Positions 1-13,059 of a stretch of 64,000 nt of DNA are shown here, in pieces; positions within the stretch are counted from its first letter, which is position 1, and every line of letters begins with the position of its first letter. The position numbers and the translations under genes were made by a program. Source of the DNA: Nemophila menziesii (taxonomy: Eukaryota > Streptophyta > Magnoliopsida > Boraginales > Hydrophyllaceae); contig JARWIR010000043.1 of assembly GCA_029959085.1 (NCBI GenBank), forward strand, positions 2,356,001 through 2,420,000. Direction: 5' to 3'. A model generated the notes under the pieces. The model was not told the origin of the DNA, did not search any database, and saw only the letters and a list, made by a program, of their open reading frames with translations.

Positions 1-187
1 ATATCGCTACTACAAAAATTGGTTGTTAATGAATCTCCTCTATCAATCTATTACAGGCGAGTCCACGAGATCATGTATCTTGCGAAGTAGACATGAGGTC
101 TCGACATGTTGTACATACCCTAATGCCCGTATTCCCTAAACATCCAAAGTTTGGTCAGAGATGAATCATTTTTACTTAAAAAACTGT
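1..187. other. Unassigned edge sequence
   Basis: I see no gene or recognisable repeat. It ends where a Copia-type LTR begins, and no primer-binding site is seen next to that LTR. Confidence 0.3.
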
Positions 188-1174
188 TGTAAAGTCCTAA
201 GGGGGGGGTGAATAAGACACTTTTCTAATTAATGCCTAATTTAAGAATTAAGGACTCCTAAGCAAATAAACATGGGGTTAAACAAACTTATGAAACAAAC
301 TCTAGGTATGGATACTCTAAGAGGTTCCTATGAGTTTATTAGTGTGGAAGCAAAGTGCTTAACATCTCTAGAGAACTAGCTATGTATGTAAGGTTATATG
401 TCAACAGTAAGATGGACAAATATTATAGATCTAACCTAGGGATAAACTGTTCAGGTAGATTAATCAAACTTATAAGAACTCTAAGAAGGGATGATAAGGG
501 TATTCGTAAGAGTTCGATAACCTAGAGGATAAATTCACTAAACTGGAGAAGGATAGGAAATGATGAATGAATCTTAAGGATAAAAACACCTAAGTAAGCA
601 TCAACTCAAGGATGATAACCTAAAAGATAACTAAGAAAGTCTAGCTTAACTAAAAACATTCAAGCACCTAAGTGAAATAAAGATCCTCTAAAGCATTCTA
701 AGAAACACTAAAGGATAATCACATAAACAAGGTTTGATAGATAAGCAAGTAAGGGAATTTAAATCAAGTGTAAAGTAAAAGATAAAGGAATAAAGGTATG
801 TGATTATCTATGCACCTAACTCGGTAAACGAGAACGACCGATATATATATCCAATAAATACTTGTTTGCTACATATTAGTCTAACCGGATCATCGAGGTT
901 CTGCCTCGATGATCCTACGATTAAGAACAATTTTAGATTAAGTCCTATGACCTATATTTTTTATTATCATAACACTTTATGATATCTAGTTCGTAACTTA
1001 ATCAAGGATCTGCCTTCATATTATGTAGATGAATACCATAATCAATAAATCTTGCCATAGATTCAAGAAAATAATTCCTTTAATGAATATTGTAGGGATA
1101 ACTCTTATTGTGTACAGTGAACACTTGTGTTCAATTCATTACAAGACGATCATGGCTAAGGCATAATTCCAACA
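188..1174 (-). repeat. Diverged Sirevirus-like (Ty1/Copia) LTR, probably solo
   Basis: Seen: the left end (TGTAAAGTCCTAAGGGGGG, then GTGAATAAGA) matches the left end of the well-preserved LTRs at 42089 and 47601, including the shared words TGAATA and TTAATGCCTAATT. The right end, near 1160-1174, reads ATTCCAACA, like their ATGCCAACA. In the preserved element this left end is the 3' end of a minus-strand LTR, so I place this copy on the minus strand. No primer-binding site lies to the left and no GGGGGAG polypurine tract to the right, which suggests a solo LTR. The flanking pentamers do not match, so the ends are approximate. Confidence 0.45.
887..915. other. Perfect 12-bp hairpin inside the diverged LTR
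   Basis: The arms GGATCATCGAGG (887-898) and CCTCGATGATCC (904-915) are perfectly complementary around a 5-base loop. It lies inside the LTR-like repeat. The better preserved LTRs of the same type (42.1 and 47.6 kb) also carry dyads, but of a different sequence. Confidence 0.75.
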
Positions 1175-1540
1175 GACCGGGTATAGAAAAGCACTAAAAT
1201 ACCTAACTTCACTTAACAACAACCCAAGTGGTCGAATAATAACTCCATCAAACCTTCATCCCGGAGAATTTGGACAAATTATGAAAGTTTTCACTGCCTC
1301 TGAAACTCCAAAAGTTTTTCTGGAAATCTTTCCATTATACTTTGCCAATGCAAGAAGATAGATTTCGTAGAAAGTGTGCGGCATCCCTTATCCAGAGACT
1401 TTGCAACCTCATCAACGAGTCGGCTGAGCATATGTTTTTTAATTTTATCAATGCCTCTTGACCTGGGGACTCGGGTATAAGGGCCTTTACCTACCAAGGT
1501 GCCTTTCCCCGAATAGTTTTTGTTTGACTGACGACTCATG
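1175..1540. other. Unassigned spacer
   Basis: No supported gene. A minus-strand open frame of 87 codons (1291-1554) has no family resemblance I can name and no promoter context. Confidence 0.3.
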
Positions 1541-2055
1541 AAATTTAGTTCCAATTGTGCGCAAAATGGTGTTGGGACGAAGAAAATAATCCCTAGAATG
1601 GTGTTTGCCTATTGGTCCATCTTGCTAGCACGAAACAAATTTGCTAAGGATTTTTTTATTAATGTGACTTTTGTTCTCATGCATCTGAATACTAGTTTAA
1701 ATATATTTTTTACTCACGATTTGCATGCCCTTCCCCATATTATTACATATGATACTTCGGTTGTAACTGATATCTCTACTTGGATGCCTCATTTGCAGGA
1801 TAACATCAAACTCAACATAGACGAACTCGTTGGTCATCATGGAGTAATACATATTCTATTGGTAAAGACCATTGGGGAATTGTTGTCTGTGGTCACACTA
1901 ATTGCGCAACCCTTGATAAAAATATTACTGTCGAATGTTTGGTTATTAGAAATGCTATTTTGTTTGTCAAAAGGTCGTCACTTGTTCGCGTCATCATCAA
2001 AAGTGAAACTTTAACTATGATCCAAGCTTCAAGTCTTCCACCAGTATAGTAGACT
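1541..2055 (+). pseudogene. Decayed LINE RNase H-like fragment
   Basis: Broken reading frames on the plus strand read like the end of a plant LINE. Near 1600 there is a segment like the link between the RT zinc-binding region and RNase H (LLARNKFAKD). A WMP...IKLNID stretch near 1780-1820 corresponds to the usual W-PP-KLN-D start of RVT_3 RNase H. After a frame change, 1860-2050 reads like HWGIVV followed by VECLVIRNAI, as in the rest of that domain. Several frame changes are needed, so it is a dead fragment. The flanks show no LINE tail or TSD. Confidence 0.4.
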
Positions 2056-2453
2056 GGATATCTATGTCAACTTTGAAAGATCTCTGATCATTGGCTATCA
2101 AGATCTCTCAGAATTCTTTTAGTTGGGTGGGAAAAACAACAAATTCTATCATGGATTAACCTGTAAAAAAATTAGTGTATATAATTTATCTGTTGATTGA
2201 GATTTTTTATATCTTTAATTTGCATATTATTTTGTATTCTAATCTTATTTTTTCAGGGAAGAGAAACAATATTGACTTTATTAAATATTAACAGTTTATC
2301 ATATGTAAAAAATAATTATTGAATAAAAATTTACAAATCTTGTTCATAAGGTCCAAATCATCCAAAATTCCAATATTCTTCTTCGACAAAACCCGCAAGA
2401 AAAAAGTATACAGTAGAAGAAGCCTGGCAAAATGTCTCAAATAAATAAAAGAT
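2056..2453. other. AT-rich spacer
   Basis: No gene, RNA or repeat recognised between the LINE fragment and the MITE. Confidence 0.3.
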
Positions 2454-2692
2454 TAAGTGCCCGTTTGGAAGTGCTTTTCCGGAGAAACACTTAAAAGTGC
2501 TTTTTAGCATTTTAAAAGTTTTTTTGACTTTGAAAAACACTTTTTTGAGAAGCACCAAATAGATGCTTCTTAAAAAAAGCACTTAAAATAATTTTAGATT
2601 TCAAAATTATTTTTAATAATTTTTTTAAATTTTGAATTTTATTCTAAAAACGTATTTTTACTCTAAAATAAGCACTTCCAAATGGACCCTAA
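2454..2692. mobile_element. Tourist-like (PIF/Harbinger-type) MITE
   Basis: Seen: a 233-bp element (2457-2689) lies between TAA trinucleotides at 2454-2456 and 2690-2692. Its ends are inverted: the left reads GTGCCCGTTTGGAAGTGCTT, and the reverse complement of the right reads GGGTCCATTTGGAAGTGCTT. The interior is A/T-rich, repeats AAGTGCTT-type words on both strands, and has no coding capacity. Known: 3-bp TWA duplications and GGG-type ends are typical of PIF/Harbinger MITEs. A hAT-type MITE is less likely because no 8-bp duplication is visible. Confidence 0.7.
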
Positions 2693-3009
2693 TGCTCAAA
2701 AATCTTTTAAGTTAAAATTAATTATCCTTTACTACATCTATTAATTTATTTCCATAAACGGTATTATACATTTTATTTTATTTCTTTTTTATCCTTAAAT
2801 AAAATAAAGAATTCAAATTTTTGAATATTGAAAGCAAACTCAAGATATCTTAAAAGGGTAAAAGAACTATTTTGCTTACAAGGATAATAAATTTTGAGTT
2901 AATTGAACATTAATTTTCAAATAAATTGGTAAAGTATCTTTAGCATGGATGTAAAATAGAGTAAAATTTTTATATTATAAAATATCAAATATTTATTTTT
3001 ACCAAATCT
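2693..3009. other. AT-rich spacer
   Basis: Nothing recognised between the MITE and the LINE target-site duplication. Confidence 0.3.
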
Positions 3010-3010
3010 T

Positions 3011-3041
<31 letters not shown>

Positions 3042-4587
3042 GGGTCGGGTAAACGGTTGTATTAAAATATCAAAACTGTACACTATACATGGGTGTTACC
3101 TACCTAGGCTCGAAAGCTTAAGGTAGCAACAAGGAGTATAAAAAAACAACTACCTCATACTATACTAATACAAGCTAGCCTTCCACTCACATCCAAAAAA
3201 GAATGCCGAGGGAACAAGGAAAATAAGATTGAATAAACACACCATTTAATTTCCTTGGTTACTATTTCTCTAGTCTTGGAAGCACCTCTCATGGCTAGGT
3301 GATTTCTCGCCGTCCAAATACAATACACGGTAGCTCCAAAACTCACTTTCCAAGCCTTTCTTCTCCAATTCTCTCTAGCTTTTAATTTTTTAAGCCATTT
3401 CAAAGCGCTTAGAATAGTGTTCATTTCCTTGTCTAGTCCAAGCCACATTTTAATATCATCCCATATAGCCTTAGCAAAAGAGCATTCAAAAAATAAATGC
3501 CTATTCGATTCAAAATCTTCCTTACACAAATCACAAAGTGGATCAAGTTCCATGTAAGTAATCCTATTCTTAGTTTTGAGTCTTTCTTTTAATGCCATCC
3601 ATACAATGATTGCATGTTTCGGAAATACACTCGGATCCCACACAATATTTGCCCAAGGTTTAATAAAAGCTTTACGACGAAATAAATCATAAGGGAATTT
3701 ATATACATCATAAAACTCTATTGTATTTACCTCATATGTTGATCGGGGCGCCTTAACGGAAGCAAACCATAAAGCTAATATTTCTTTTCTTCCTTTTTCG
3801 CCTAGGGACCCACGTATAATTTCTTTTAACTCCCAAATATTTTTCAAAAGTGGGGAATTAATTTTTTTAGGAATCCATTCCCAAAAACCACTACTATTAA
3901 AATACTCACCATGAATCCACCTAATCCAAAGTGATTCTTTATTTTCCACTATTTTCCAAATCATCTTTAGAAGTAAAGCTTTATTCCATGCTTCAAAATC
4001 TTTTAATCCAAGTCCCCCTTCATTTTTAGGCATACAAATATTTTTCCAACTAACTTGGGGTGGCTTGTTATCCCAATAAAAGTTACGAAAAATACTAATA
4101 ATTCTCTCTTTAACACCAACCGGAACCGGGAAAATCGTAAACCAAAAGCATGTCACCCCTTGAAGAACCGATCTAATCAATTCTAATCTACCCGCAAATG
4201 AGAGTGAAGAGGCTCTCCAACTCCTAACATAACCTTCCAATTTTTCAAAAAGAGGTTTGTAGTCTCTCGATAATAATACGGAAGATCCTAGCGGGACCCC
4301 TAAATAACGAAAAGGCATAATCCCTTCCTCAAAATTCGTAGGTATAATCCCATTAATCAAATCATCATTTGAGATACCTATGTAATAAATATTAGATTTT
4401 TCAACATTTAAACGAAGCCCCGAAACATCTCCAAACTCATTTAAACTATCCATAAGAATCTTAATCGAACCTTTATCACCTTTAGAGAGTAACATTAAAT
4501 CGTCCGCAAAAACTAAATGTGTTATTTTTTCCTTCTCACATTTGGGATAAATAATAACAAACTGTATGACTTGTCCCATGTAAGATT
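3010..4587 (-). mobile_element. 5'-truncated LINE insertion with 9-bp TSD
   Basis: Seen: TGTAAGATT occurs at both 3010-3018 and 4579-4587. The minus-strand element between them ends in an A-tail (T-run from 3019 to about 3041) and is cut off at its 5' end inside the reverse transcriptase. A 3' UTR of about 110 bp separates the coding end from the tail. Another copy of the same family, with a matching 3' UTR (GTTGCTACTTTAAGCTTTCG), lies at 13.1-14.5 kb on the plus strand. Known: 5' truncation, A-tail and a variable TSD are the signs of target-primed reverse transcription. The clean TSD and long open frame suggest a fairly recent insertion. Confidence 0.85.
3155..4576 (-). pseudogene. LINE reverse transcriptase C-terminal part with zf-RVT (truncated)
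   Basis: An uninterrupted minus-strand frame of about 473 codons. It starts just before the RT catalytic FADD box (residues about 23-27 of the open frame), runs through the RT thumb and connection (FRYLGVPLG, then SWRASSLSFAGRLELI), and ends with the zinc-binding region that follows RT in plant LINEs (PKHAIIVWMALKERL, then C-LC....H-FF-C). No RNase H follows. The apparent start ATG at 4579 includes the first base of the TSD, so it is an accident of the insertion site. The endonuclease and fingers/palm are missing, so this copy cannot mobilise itself. Confidence 0.85.
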
Positions 4588-5366
4588 ATACCATACACAA
4601 CTTTAGATAAGACCCAATTAATTAAAAACCCAATTCCCCCACCCGTTAAACCCATAAAACAACCGAGTAAAAAAATAAAAAAACCCAAACCACCGACCCC
4701 GTTATCCCATATCCAAACAATTGAGCCTCATTTCTTCTTCTTTTGATCGAACAAATAAAAAATGAAAGAATAGATAAACTGTGGCTGATTAAGATGAAGA
4801 TTTCAGCCCATCAAGATGAATTTATGGGTTTGCTCCTCCGCCGCTGATCTTTCACCCAAATCAAAAACGTATATTGTATTTGCAACAAAGAGATCGACCG
4901 CTGATTCTTTTACCCAAATCAGAAAATCTAACCACTGATCTTTCTATTCTTTATCAAGACAACAGGTTTGTGATGATTTTTTTCAGTAAGTAAAAAACAA
5001 AAGATACTTTTTTCTTACCTCTCAGATTTCTGTAGTTTAGATGACTTGGTTGTAGTAATTTTTATTTACCATTTGGATGTATATATATAGGCATAGTAGA
5101 AATTTAATTTTAATGGGAAATTGATAGGTGGAAATAGAGCCGTTGAAGATTTTGTATTGATCGTTTGTTGTACTTTGTTGAATTTTTTTATTTTTTTTAG
5201 AAATTGAAAATGTTATACAGAATGAAGCTATGTATCCATTTAGAAACTTGCTGGAGATAAAATTTCTTTTTTACCGCAACTTATATTTTGTATTTTACAA
5301 ATAGGGTAAAGGATTGAGGAGGGCTGGACATACTCCTACTACAACACGATATAGCCCAATCTCACT
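4588..5366. other. Upstream region of COAE
   Basis: The region is pyrimidine-rich near 4720-4740 and A/T-rich after that. It holds no open frame with family resemblance. It probably contains the promoter and 5' UTR of the dephospho-CoA kinase gene. Confidence 0.4.
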
Positions 5367-5375
5367 AGGCCCATT
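5367..5375 (+). promoter_or_regulatory. Site II (TCP-type) element, AGGCCCATT
   Basis: AGGCCCATT lies 75 bases before the COAE start codon, and a related AGCCCAAT lies 15 bases further upstream. GGCCCA/site II elements are known to be common close upstream of plant housekeeping genes. That this one controls COAE is inferred from position. Confidence 0.5.
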
Positions 5376-5434
5376 GCATAATTTTTTTCCCAACAAACAA
5401 ACAAAAAAAATCCAAATAAAAGTCAAAGGGTTAG

Positions 5435-6487
<1,053 letters not shown>

Positions 6488-7904
6488 TATTCCAGACTTT
6501 GATTTTTATGATTATTTACTCAGAACGTGTAATAGTTGAAGATTTGATTTTTCGGGATTGGAATGGATGTAAGATTCATCAAATGAAATTGTTCTAATGG
6601 ATCAATTGCTAATACAAAATATTTTTAAATAGTTCTTTTTTTTTTTTTTTTTTTTTGCTTAAGCTAGAAATTTTGTACAATGATCATCTTACATAGGATA
6701 AAGAAAAGTCAAACGAGACCAAATTGGTCCTATGCACTAATCTAGCCCATATCTACTTGTAAACTATTACAAATATAACAAGTAAGATATTTAAAATTGA
6801 ACTAAACACCATACATTCGAGATAATTGCATGTTAGTTCTGCACCACATGACTCCAATAACTATCATGCATTAATATTTTGTGCAAATTGCATAATAACC
6901 CCTGTAATAAAACCTCATGCAACTTTAAGATAATTGTATTTCGCTCCATTCACCACACAACTCCATTAGTTAATCTTGCATTCATAATTTTGTAAATTGC
7001 AGAATATCTCCTCACAGAAAAATCTTCCAACAACCCCAACCTACTCAAAACTTCACAAACCAACTTAATAACAACCAATACCTTCAGCTCAACCATTCTC
7101 AATAACCTTTAGAATCGCCTTCAAAAACACCAAGCAGACCCCATTTTCTCCCCAAGATTTTATTACTAATGCAATCTTTGAACTTCCTTTTGTTCCATAT
7201 GCATCTTACATCATCCACAACAAGATCCATTACTACTTCTTGCTTCAAACACTTATCCTTGAAGATTCTTATCGTTCTTGCAATCTAGACGTAGTTTAAG
7301 AAACTCAAGAAATTAAGATTGAACATAACTGTTTTAAGCTTATTATCCGTACACTCAACTTTCGTAATGTTTAATATTTTATTCCACACACCACTCTTAC
7401 TCTTTACTCATACATCTATTCTTTTTTTACAACACCGCACATGATCCATCAACATTCATACCCCACCAAAGTAATCTATCTTTTGTGGCCAATTTATTTC
7501 AATATATGAAAGAGGCACTAAAATTGTGTTTTGGAGGTGCAACTAATGCCAAATTACATCATATCAGTCCACTTTATGAAATTATCCAACAATAGCCTCC
7601 ATTGTTCTTTTTTAGAAGAGAAACCATACTTATGGCCTACTGCTACACACCATCTAATTACATCACACCCTTCATTCAAAGGTACTCTAGTCAAGTGATA
7701 AGCAACATCAACCAATATATAAGCAGATTTTTTTTTTTTTTTTAAATTGTACACCAATCTACTAGTATTGCAATTGCCTGAAGAAATTTCTGAGAGTAAA
7801 TGTCTTACATATTTTGGCCATCAATTCACCTATCCTCCATGAAATACGTATTCATAGTTTCATACCATTCTTTACTTTATGTTTACTGAATTGTGAAATC
7901 CAAG
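6488..7904. other. Spacer after COAE with a possible decayed minus-strand sequence
   Basis: The start is the COAE 3' UTR. A T-run at 6637-6657 is followed by C/A-rich DNA that can be read on the minus strand as broken coding-like sequence (for example CIWNKRKFKDC around 7190). Two ~85-bp stretches (about 6820-6910 and 6930-7020) look like diverged direct copies of each other. I cannot assign a family. The T-run plus minus-strand coding look would fit an old retroposon. Confidence 0.25.
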
Positions 7905-8936
7905 ATAATGTCCTGAAAGAGGAATGAATAGAAAAATGCGGAATAAGAAATTCAACATGAATTAGATCATTTGATTTTAACTAAAAGTCGGATTTTTAAG
8001 TACTTTAGGTAAAGTGATTAAAAAGACATTGAGACATACGATATGAGAGTGAAAATACTCAATCAAACTCTAATTTTATATATTTTATGATGAATACTAA
8101 CCAAAAATCAACCTAAGAAATTTAACAAGTATCAAGCATGCAAAATACTATATATAAAAATATATGTAACATAGAGACAATAGATAAAACATATGACATT
8201 CAAAGACTTAAGGAGTTAATAGAGAGATTACAAAGTATGATTTAAGAATGTTTGTTTACATTTGATGAGATTAGTTCATTAAGACGCTATTAATAAGACA
8301 TTATTTTTCTTACCAATTTAGGCCTGAATGACTATTAATTGGTTTACTTTATTAAAATTCCAAGTCAAATCTTATTCATTCGGACATTGCCTTTCAATAG
8401 AATAATATCTACCCAGATATTTATTTAGCATCCAGTATCCATCACTTACAAACAAATGACGACACCTTAGAGTGGTTCGACTTTTGTAGGTTTAGTCCAT
8501 TACGTAAGGTCTAATCACCCTCATGGTTTTAACTCCTCCACTATCTTTTCTTGTATCTCTTAAAGGTAAGATCACAAACATGTACAATCTCTTAGAAATC
8601 ACCTTCGAAAGAAACCATTAGTATTATCGCCAACACTAACAAATCAAGTGGACAATCTTTAGTCACGATATATTTATTTCACAAGTCCATGAAATCTTCA
8701 CCTTCTGTATCACCACACAAAAACAATTAGACAATATATAATCATGATCTACCACTTCACACTCCGTGAAACCTTCAAACTATGTGTCTACACTACACAA
8801 TTTCTAATTCACCCTTGTCTAGTATATTCTCGCTAGACTAAGAGCGAAACTCTAGATTTCTTATGATTAAACCTAATCTACCTAACATACCCTATAAACT
8901 CCTAATTAAAATTGATTTAACATTCACATGTCGGAC
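7905..8936 (-). repeat. Degraded Sirevirus-like LTR fragment (tentative)
   Basis: The left end (ATGTCCTGAAAGAGGAATGAATAGAA) resembles the LTR end GAAAGTCCTAGAGGGGGTGAATAGGA at 42.1 kb. Near 8470 the order AGTGGTTCG-(N)-GTCCATTAC parallels AGTGGTTCGGTT-(N)-ATCCACTAC in the same place of the intact LTR. The right end is lost at the junction with a Gypsy gag fragment. Similarity was judged by eye and is weak. Confidence 0.35.
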
Positions 8937-10820
8937 TTAAATCTTGTGTCTTGAAGGGCTGGAGGGCGAATCCCTAAAGGTTGAACTCGAAAAAGAAACC
9001 CCTGGCTCAGGGATACCTTGAGCTTCATTAATTTGATCATTTGGTGGATTTTCTCCATTCACATTCATGGCCCATTTCTTCTTGTGCTTTTCTTTCTCTC
9101 TATCTTTTTCTTTGGGCTCGAAGCAATCTATTAAGTTGTAGAGAGACAAAAACAAACACATAAGTAAAACCAAAAATAACTAAACACTACTATACTAACT
9201 AAAAACACAAAAATAAAACGATATAGCCCCAGAAAGCGGCACGAAAAGTTATCGTCCCTTAGAGTGTGATAATAAATCAACACTAAAAGAGGGTGACTTC
9301 CCGCAAGTGTAAGGGTCGTTGACAAGTAACAATTTGATAAGTGTAAGGGTTATCATCTCCACAGAACTATCAAGGTTATGATTAATGTGTTTATGAGTGT
9401 AGTAAATTAAGTTGCAAGATAATGACAAGAAAAGTAAATATATGTTAGTTGGGTTTTATTATTAAATAGCTAAAGTGTAATAAAATAAATAATTAACTAG
9501 ACTGAAATACAAATTAAAATACTATAGTGGTGAAATAGATGAGAAGTATGCTTGAGTCTTGCTAATAATTCCCAAAGTTAACTACTAGATGTTTATCAAT
9601 ATATAAAGGCAGATTGGTCTTTTCATACTAGTCAGGATTTAATGTTTTCCCCAAATCCCTCCCGAGTAGATAGGAAGCTATTCTACGACACTAGAGACCT
9701 CTCTCGAGTGACCATACAAATTCTTTTTGAACGCTAGTTGATTAAACTTAATGACTACTTGATTAATCAAGACCTCTCGGTTCACTGACACACACAAGCG
9801 TTTATATCCTAATTCTGTAATCCAACCCCCACTCCCGGATGATAGTCAAGATTACTAACACTATTCAATACTTAACCAGGGCACAAATATAAATGAGGTT
9901 AAGTATATAATCAATGGAAAATAATTCAATTTATTTTAATATAAAAATCCCAAAATCAAATAAACATAAAAGTAATCAACAATAGTTTGTACTCATAGCA
10001 ATCCCAAAGCAAAAAAAGTTTAGTTCATAATGTAAAACTGAAAAGTAAATATAAATAGTGGAAGAATAATGTTTAGAAAATATACAGAGTAAAAGTAACT
10101 TAATACTTGAATGGAAATGGATAGGGAATGGCGAAGATTGGTGGAATTGGGTGGAAATCCTTCTACTCTCCTTCTTCTCTTCTTCCAGGCGTGTAGCTCT
10201 TCTTCCATGGTGTAATATTTCAAGTATGTTGAATAATGAGCTTCTAAAATGAATATACACTAGGATATAAACGTTTTGGGGGACTTATGGGCTCACTTGG
10301 ATGGTTTAAAGATAACCCAACCCATTTTTAGCTAGTGTTGGACAAGTTCGAGTCACGATGGAAGCAAGTGGCATAACTTCTTCATCTCAACTTCGAATTG
10401 ACTTCCATCACTTCTCACACGTCACTGATTTCAAGCCTTATCCAAATAAAAAGAAAAATTTGTCCAAATATTTGACCAATAAATCGTGGTGACAGAATCA
10501 AGTGACGTCAAGGATTTGTCGGTAAACCTTCTAACTTCTCCAAAGTGACTTTTTGCTCTTTCTACACCTTGGCTTGGGTTAAAACTTGACTTCTAGACTT
10601 CTTCTTATCATTTTGGTGTCTCATGTCAAATATATACCTAAAACTTACACACTTAACACACCTTTATGGCACAAAATATCTATAAATAACAATATGTCCA
10701 AAATAAGATAGAAAAGTATGATATGTCGAATATTAGGGAATAATTCCTTACTTGGGTTCAATAAACCCCCAAAAATATGTCTCGTGATAGGATTATTTTA
10801 TCACAAAAAAGGAGACATCG
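8937..10820 (-). mobile_element. Athila-like Gypsy fragment: LTR, PBS and gag start
   Basis: Read on the minus strand, the LTR starts at 10820 with CGATGTCTCC (one change from TGATGTCTCC) and ends near 9250. It has the family's ACACTTGCGG word near its end. Next comes a mutated primer-binding site (TCGTGCCGCTTTCTGGGGCT, about 9215-9238), compared with TGGCGCCGCTGCCGGGGA in the better element at 49285. After this lies a gag-like N-terminus (EKEKHKKKWAMNVNG, then PEPGVSF) matching in layout the gag start at 49.5 kb. The rest of the element is gone, and it now abuts a Copia-type LTR fragment. It cannot be functional. Confidence 0.65.
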
Positions 10821-13059
10821 CCACTGATACATGCTCGTAAAACCAAGGATACAATTTAAGTTGTAAAATACATATGAGGACCACATACATGTACCCCATC
10901 AGAAACTCGATATCTTTCATTTCCTTACCAAGATGATCATAAGCTACAAAATAACCAATCCCTAGTTGTAGTCTTCGGATGATCCTAGTACTCGCATGCA
11001 ACTGTTTGCAAATGTTTCACGTGATAGTGATGTTTAGTGCAGCAAAGCGTGGTCATCGTGATAATAGACATAAGTTTTGCAAAATCTTCTCGCGTTTCCA
11101 TGGTTAATTCTCCCTCAATAACATTTATTTGGGTTTGGATGTTTGTTGAGTTGAGTTGATTTACATTCCCAAAGTTCCTCGGATACCACAAACTTTTTAT
11201 ATTATCCTCTGGTGCCATATGTGTCGGTGAATCCTCCTTAGCGCATTCTACCCGAGCAACATTTTGAAATCTGTTGTTGTTATTTTTAGTCTTTTTCCAC
11301 CAATGTTGAACCCTTCGGACTTTGAATAATAACACTCTAAAATTTGTTTATCTACGTTATCCAATACATGAATCTTCTCTCGTAAAGAGCCAACCAAAAT
11401 CTATTAAGTGTCATTTATGGCACTATGAGAAGTGCTCCAACAACAACCCCGTTTTCTTCATTACATCTTACAATCCTACTAAAGTGGATCAGTATTGTAC
11501 TCATTTTAGTGTCATCTGCATTACAAATCACTTTGTATATATACTTTTACCTCAATTCTGACTATATTACTCGTTTAGTACTCAGTATTCTAACCTCCTA
11601 TCTAAGTCTTCAATATATGGTAATTAGTTCTAAGTATATCCATACTCAAAGGTCTTTTTCGAAATTATCTGATAAAGTCTAATACTCAATAATATCTTTC
11701 CAAATTGGACTCATACTACAAGCATAATATTTGAGTACAATTTAAATTACTAAGTATTAATAATACTTAAATGTTTGCAAAAATGTTGCTTGACACTTGA
11801 ACAAAAATTATTGAATATTGCTTTAAATTTTTTGAGAAAGGCAAATAAATATTCATATAAGTTTTACTTAAAGTTCAAGTTTGACAAATCATTAAGTATA
11901 ATTTACTATTAAATTACTAAATACTATCAATACTCAAAGCATCAAATAATATACTCCTATTTATCTTTCAACATAAGAAAAAGAAGAAGAGCGAATCCCT
12001 AGTATTCACTCTTGAGTTTTTCTAGTATGCTAGCAATTATTAGCTTTGATAACCTATTAACCCTCGTACCTAAAGCATCAAATATCAATAAATTGCATTA
12101 AGGTCCCGAATCCTCCAAATGTATCAAATTCAATAAATTGCATTAAGAACCCTGAAACACAATAAATTGGATTGGAGACGCATAGCTGAGTAGTCACATT
12201 TCAAGTAGTAAAGTTGTAGTAATATAATAATGCGACCCCTCATTGATCTGTTTTTTGGAAAGTCGATTTTATCATAAATCTATCAATATATCTATTTATA
12301 CCAAACCTAAAACAATAGATGCTACAACAAGTATTAGGTAAAAAAGAAACAATATGTGACATCAATTTAAAAGGAATTAAGGTGTTTTTTTTATTAGATG
12401 TGCTATATTTAATATCCACCAACAATTGTAAATGCTACAGTTATGAGTTACTACAATCGCCATGATTGAGAGACTTGTAAAAACAATAAAATTTCACAGA
12501 TAGTTATACTACAATTGTCATGATTGAGATTTGAGAGTCTTGTAAAAACAAGAAAGAGATTAATTGCTTTTAATTCACAAATGATAAGATGCGAGTAAAT
12601 AAGAAGAATTAAGTGAAGGAAAAGAGAATGATTGTAGTAATACATAGCAGGTTCGATATTAAATTTGTAATGAGTGGCAAATTTAAGATGTTGAAATTCT
12701 TTGGCAAGATAAAGTTTTTTTTTTTTTTTACTAAAAACAATATTAGTAAAATTACATTTTGTTTTTTGAGAATAATACTAATATTATACTTTATTGGAGA
12801 ATATGAAATTTTTATGTGAAATATATTTATCAATTTTTCTTAAGAAAACTAATTAAGAAGTTGGTTTTCTTGCTCACACCCTTATCATAGGTGTGTGTTT
12901 TTCAAAAAAATAAATCTAGCATGCTGGTCTAAGCTTTAATTTTTCAAAGTGGAGAATTATTTAAATTACGTCAAATTGTTCAATCTCTTGTGAGGTTTCG
13001 GATCATTCTAGATTAAATATTGGCCATACCGAGCTACTAGACTTTCAATCCATACTAAT
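10821..13059. other. Unassigned AT-rich region
   Basis: No supported gene. Minus-strand frames at 10801-11001 and 10985-11335 show no family motifs. From about 11570 to 11990 the word TACTCA and its complement recur, as in the large inverted repeat at 36.3 kb. At 12120-12165 a phrase (CAATAAATTGCATTAAG) occurs twice. At 12452-12551 a segment of about 45 bp (ACTACAAT-G-CATGATTGAG to CTTGTAAAAACAA) is directly duplicated. Confidence 0.3.

Noticed and set aside
1..20. CACTA transposon end (CTACTACAAAAATTGG)
   Set aside because: Only a short resemblance to CACTACAA; no partner end, TSD or subterminal repeats.
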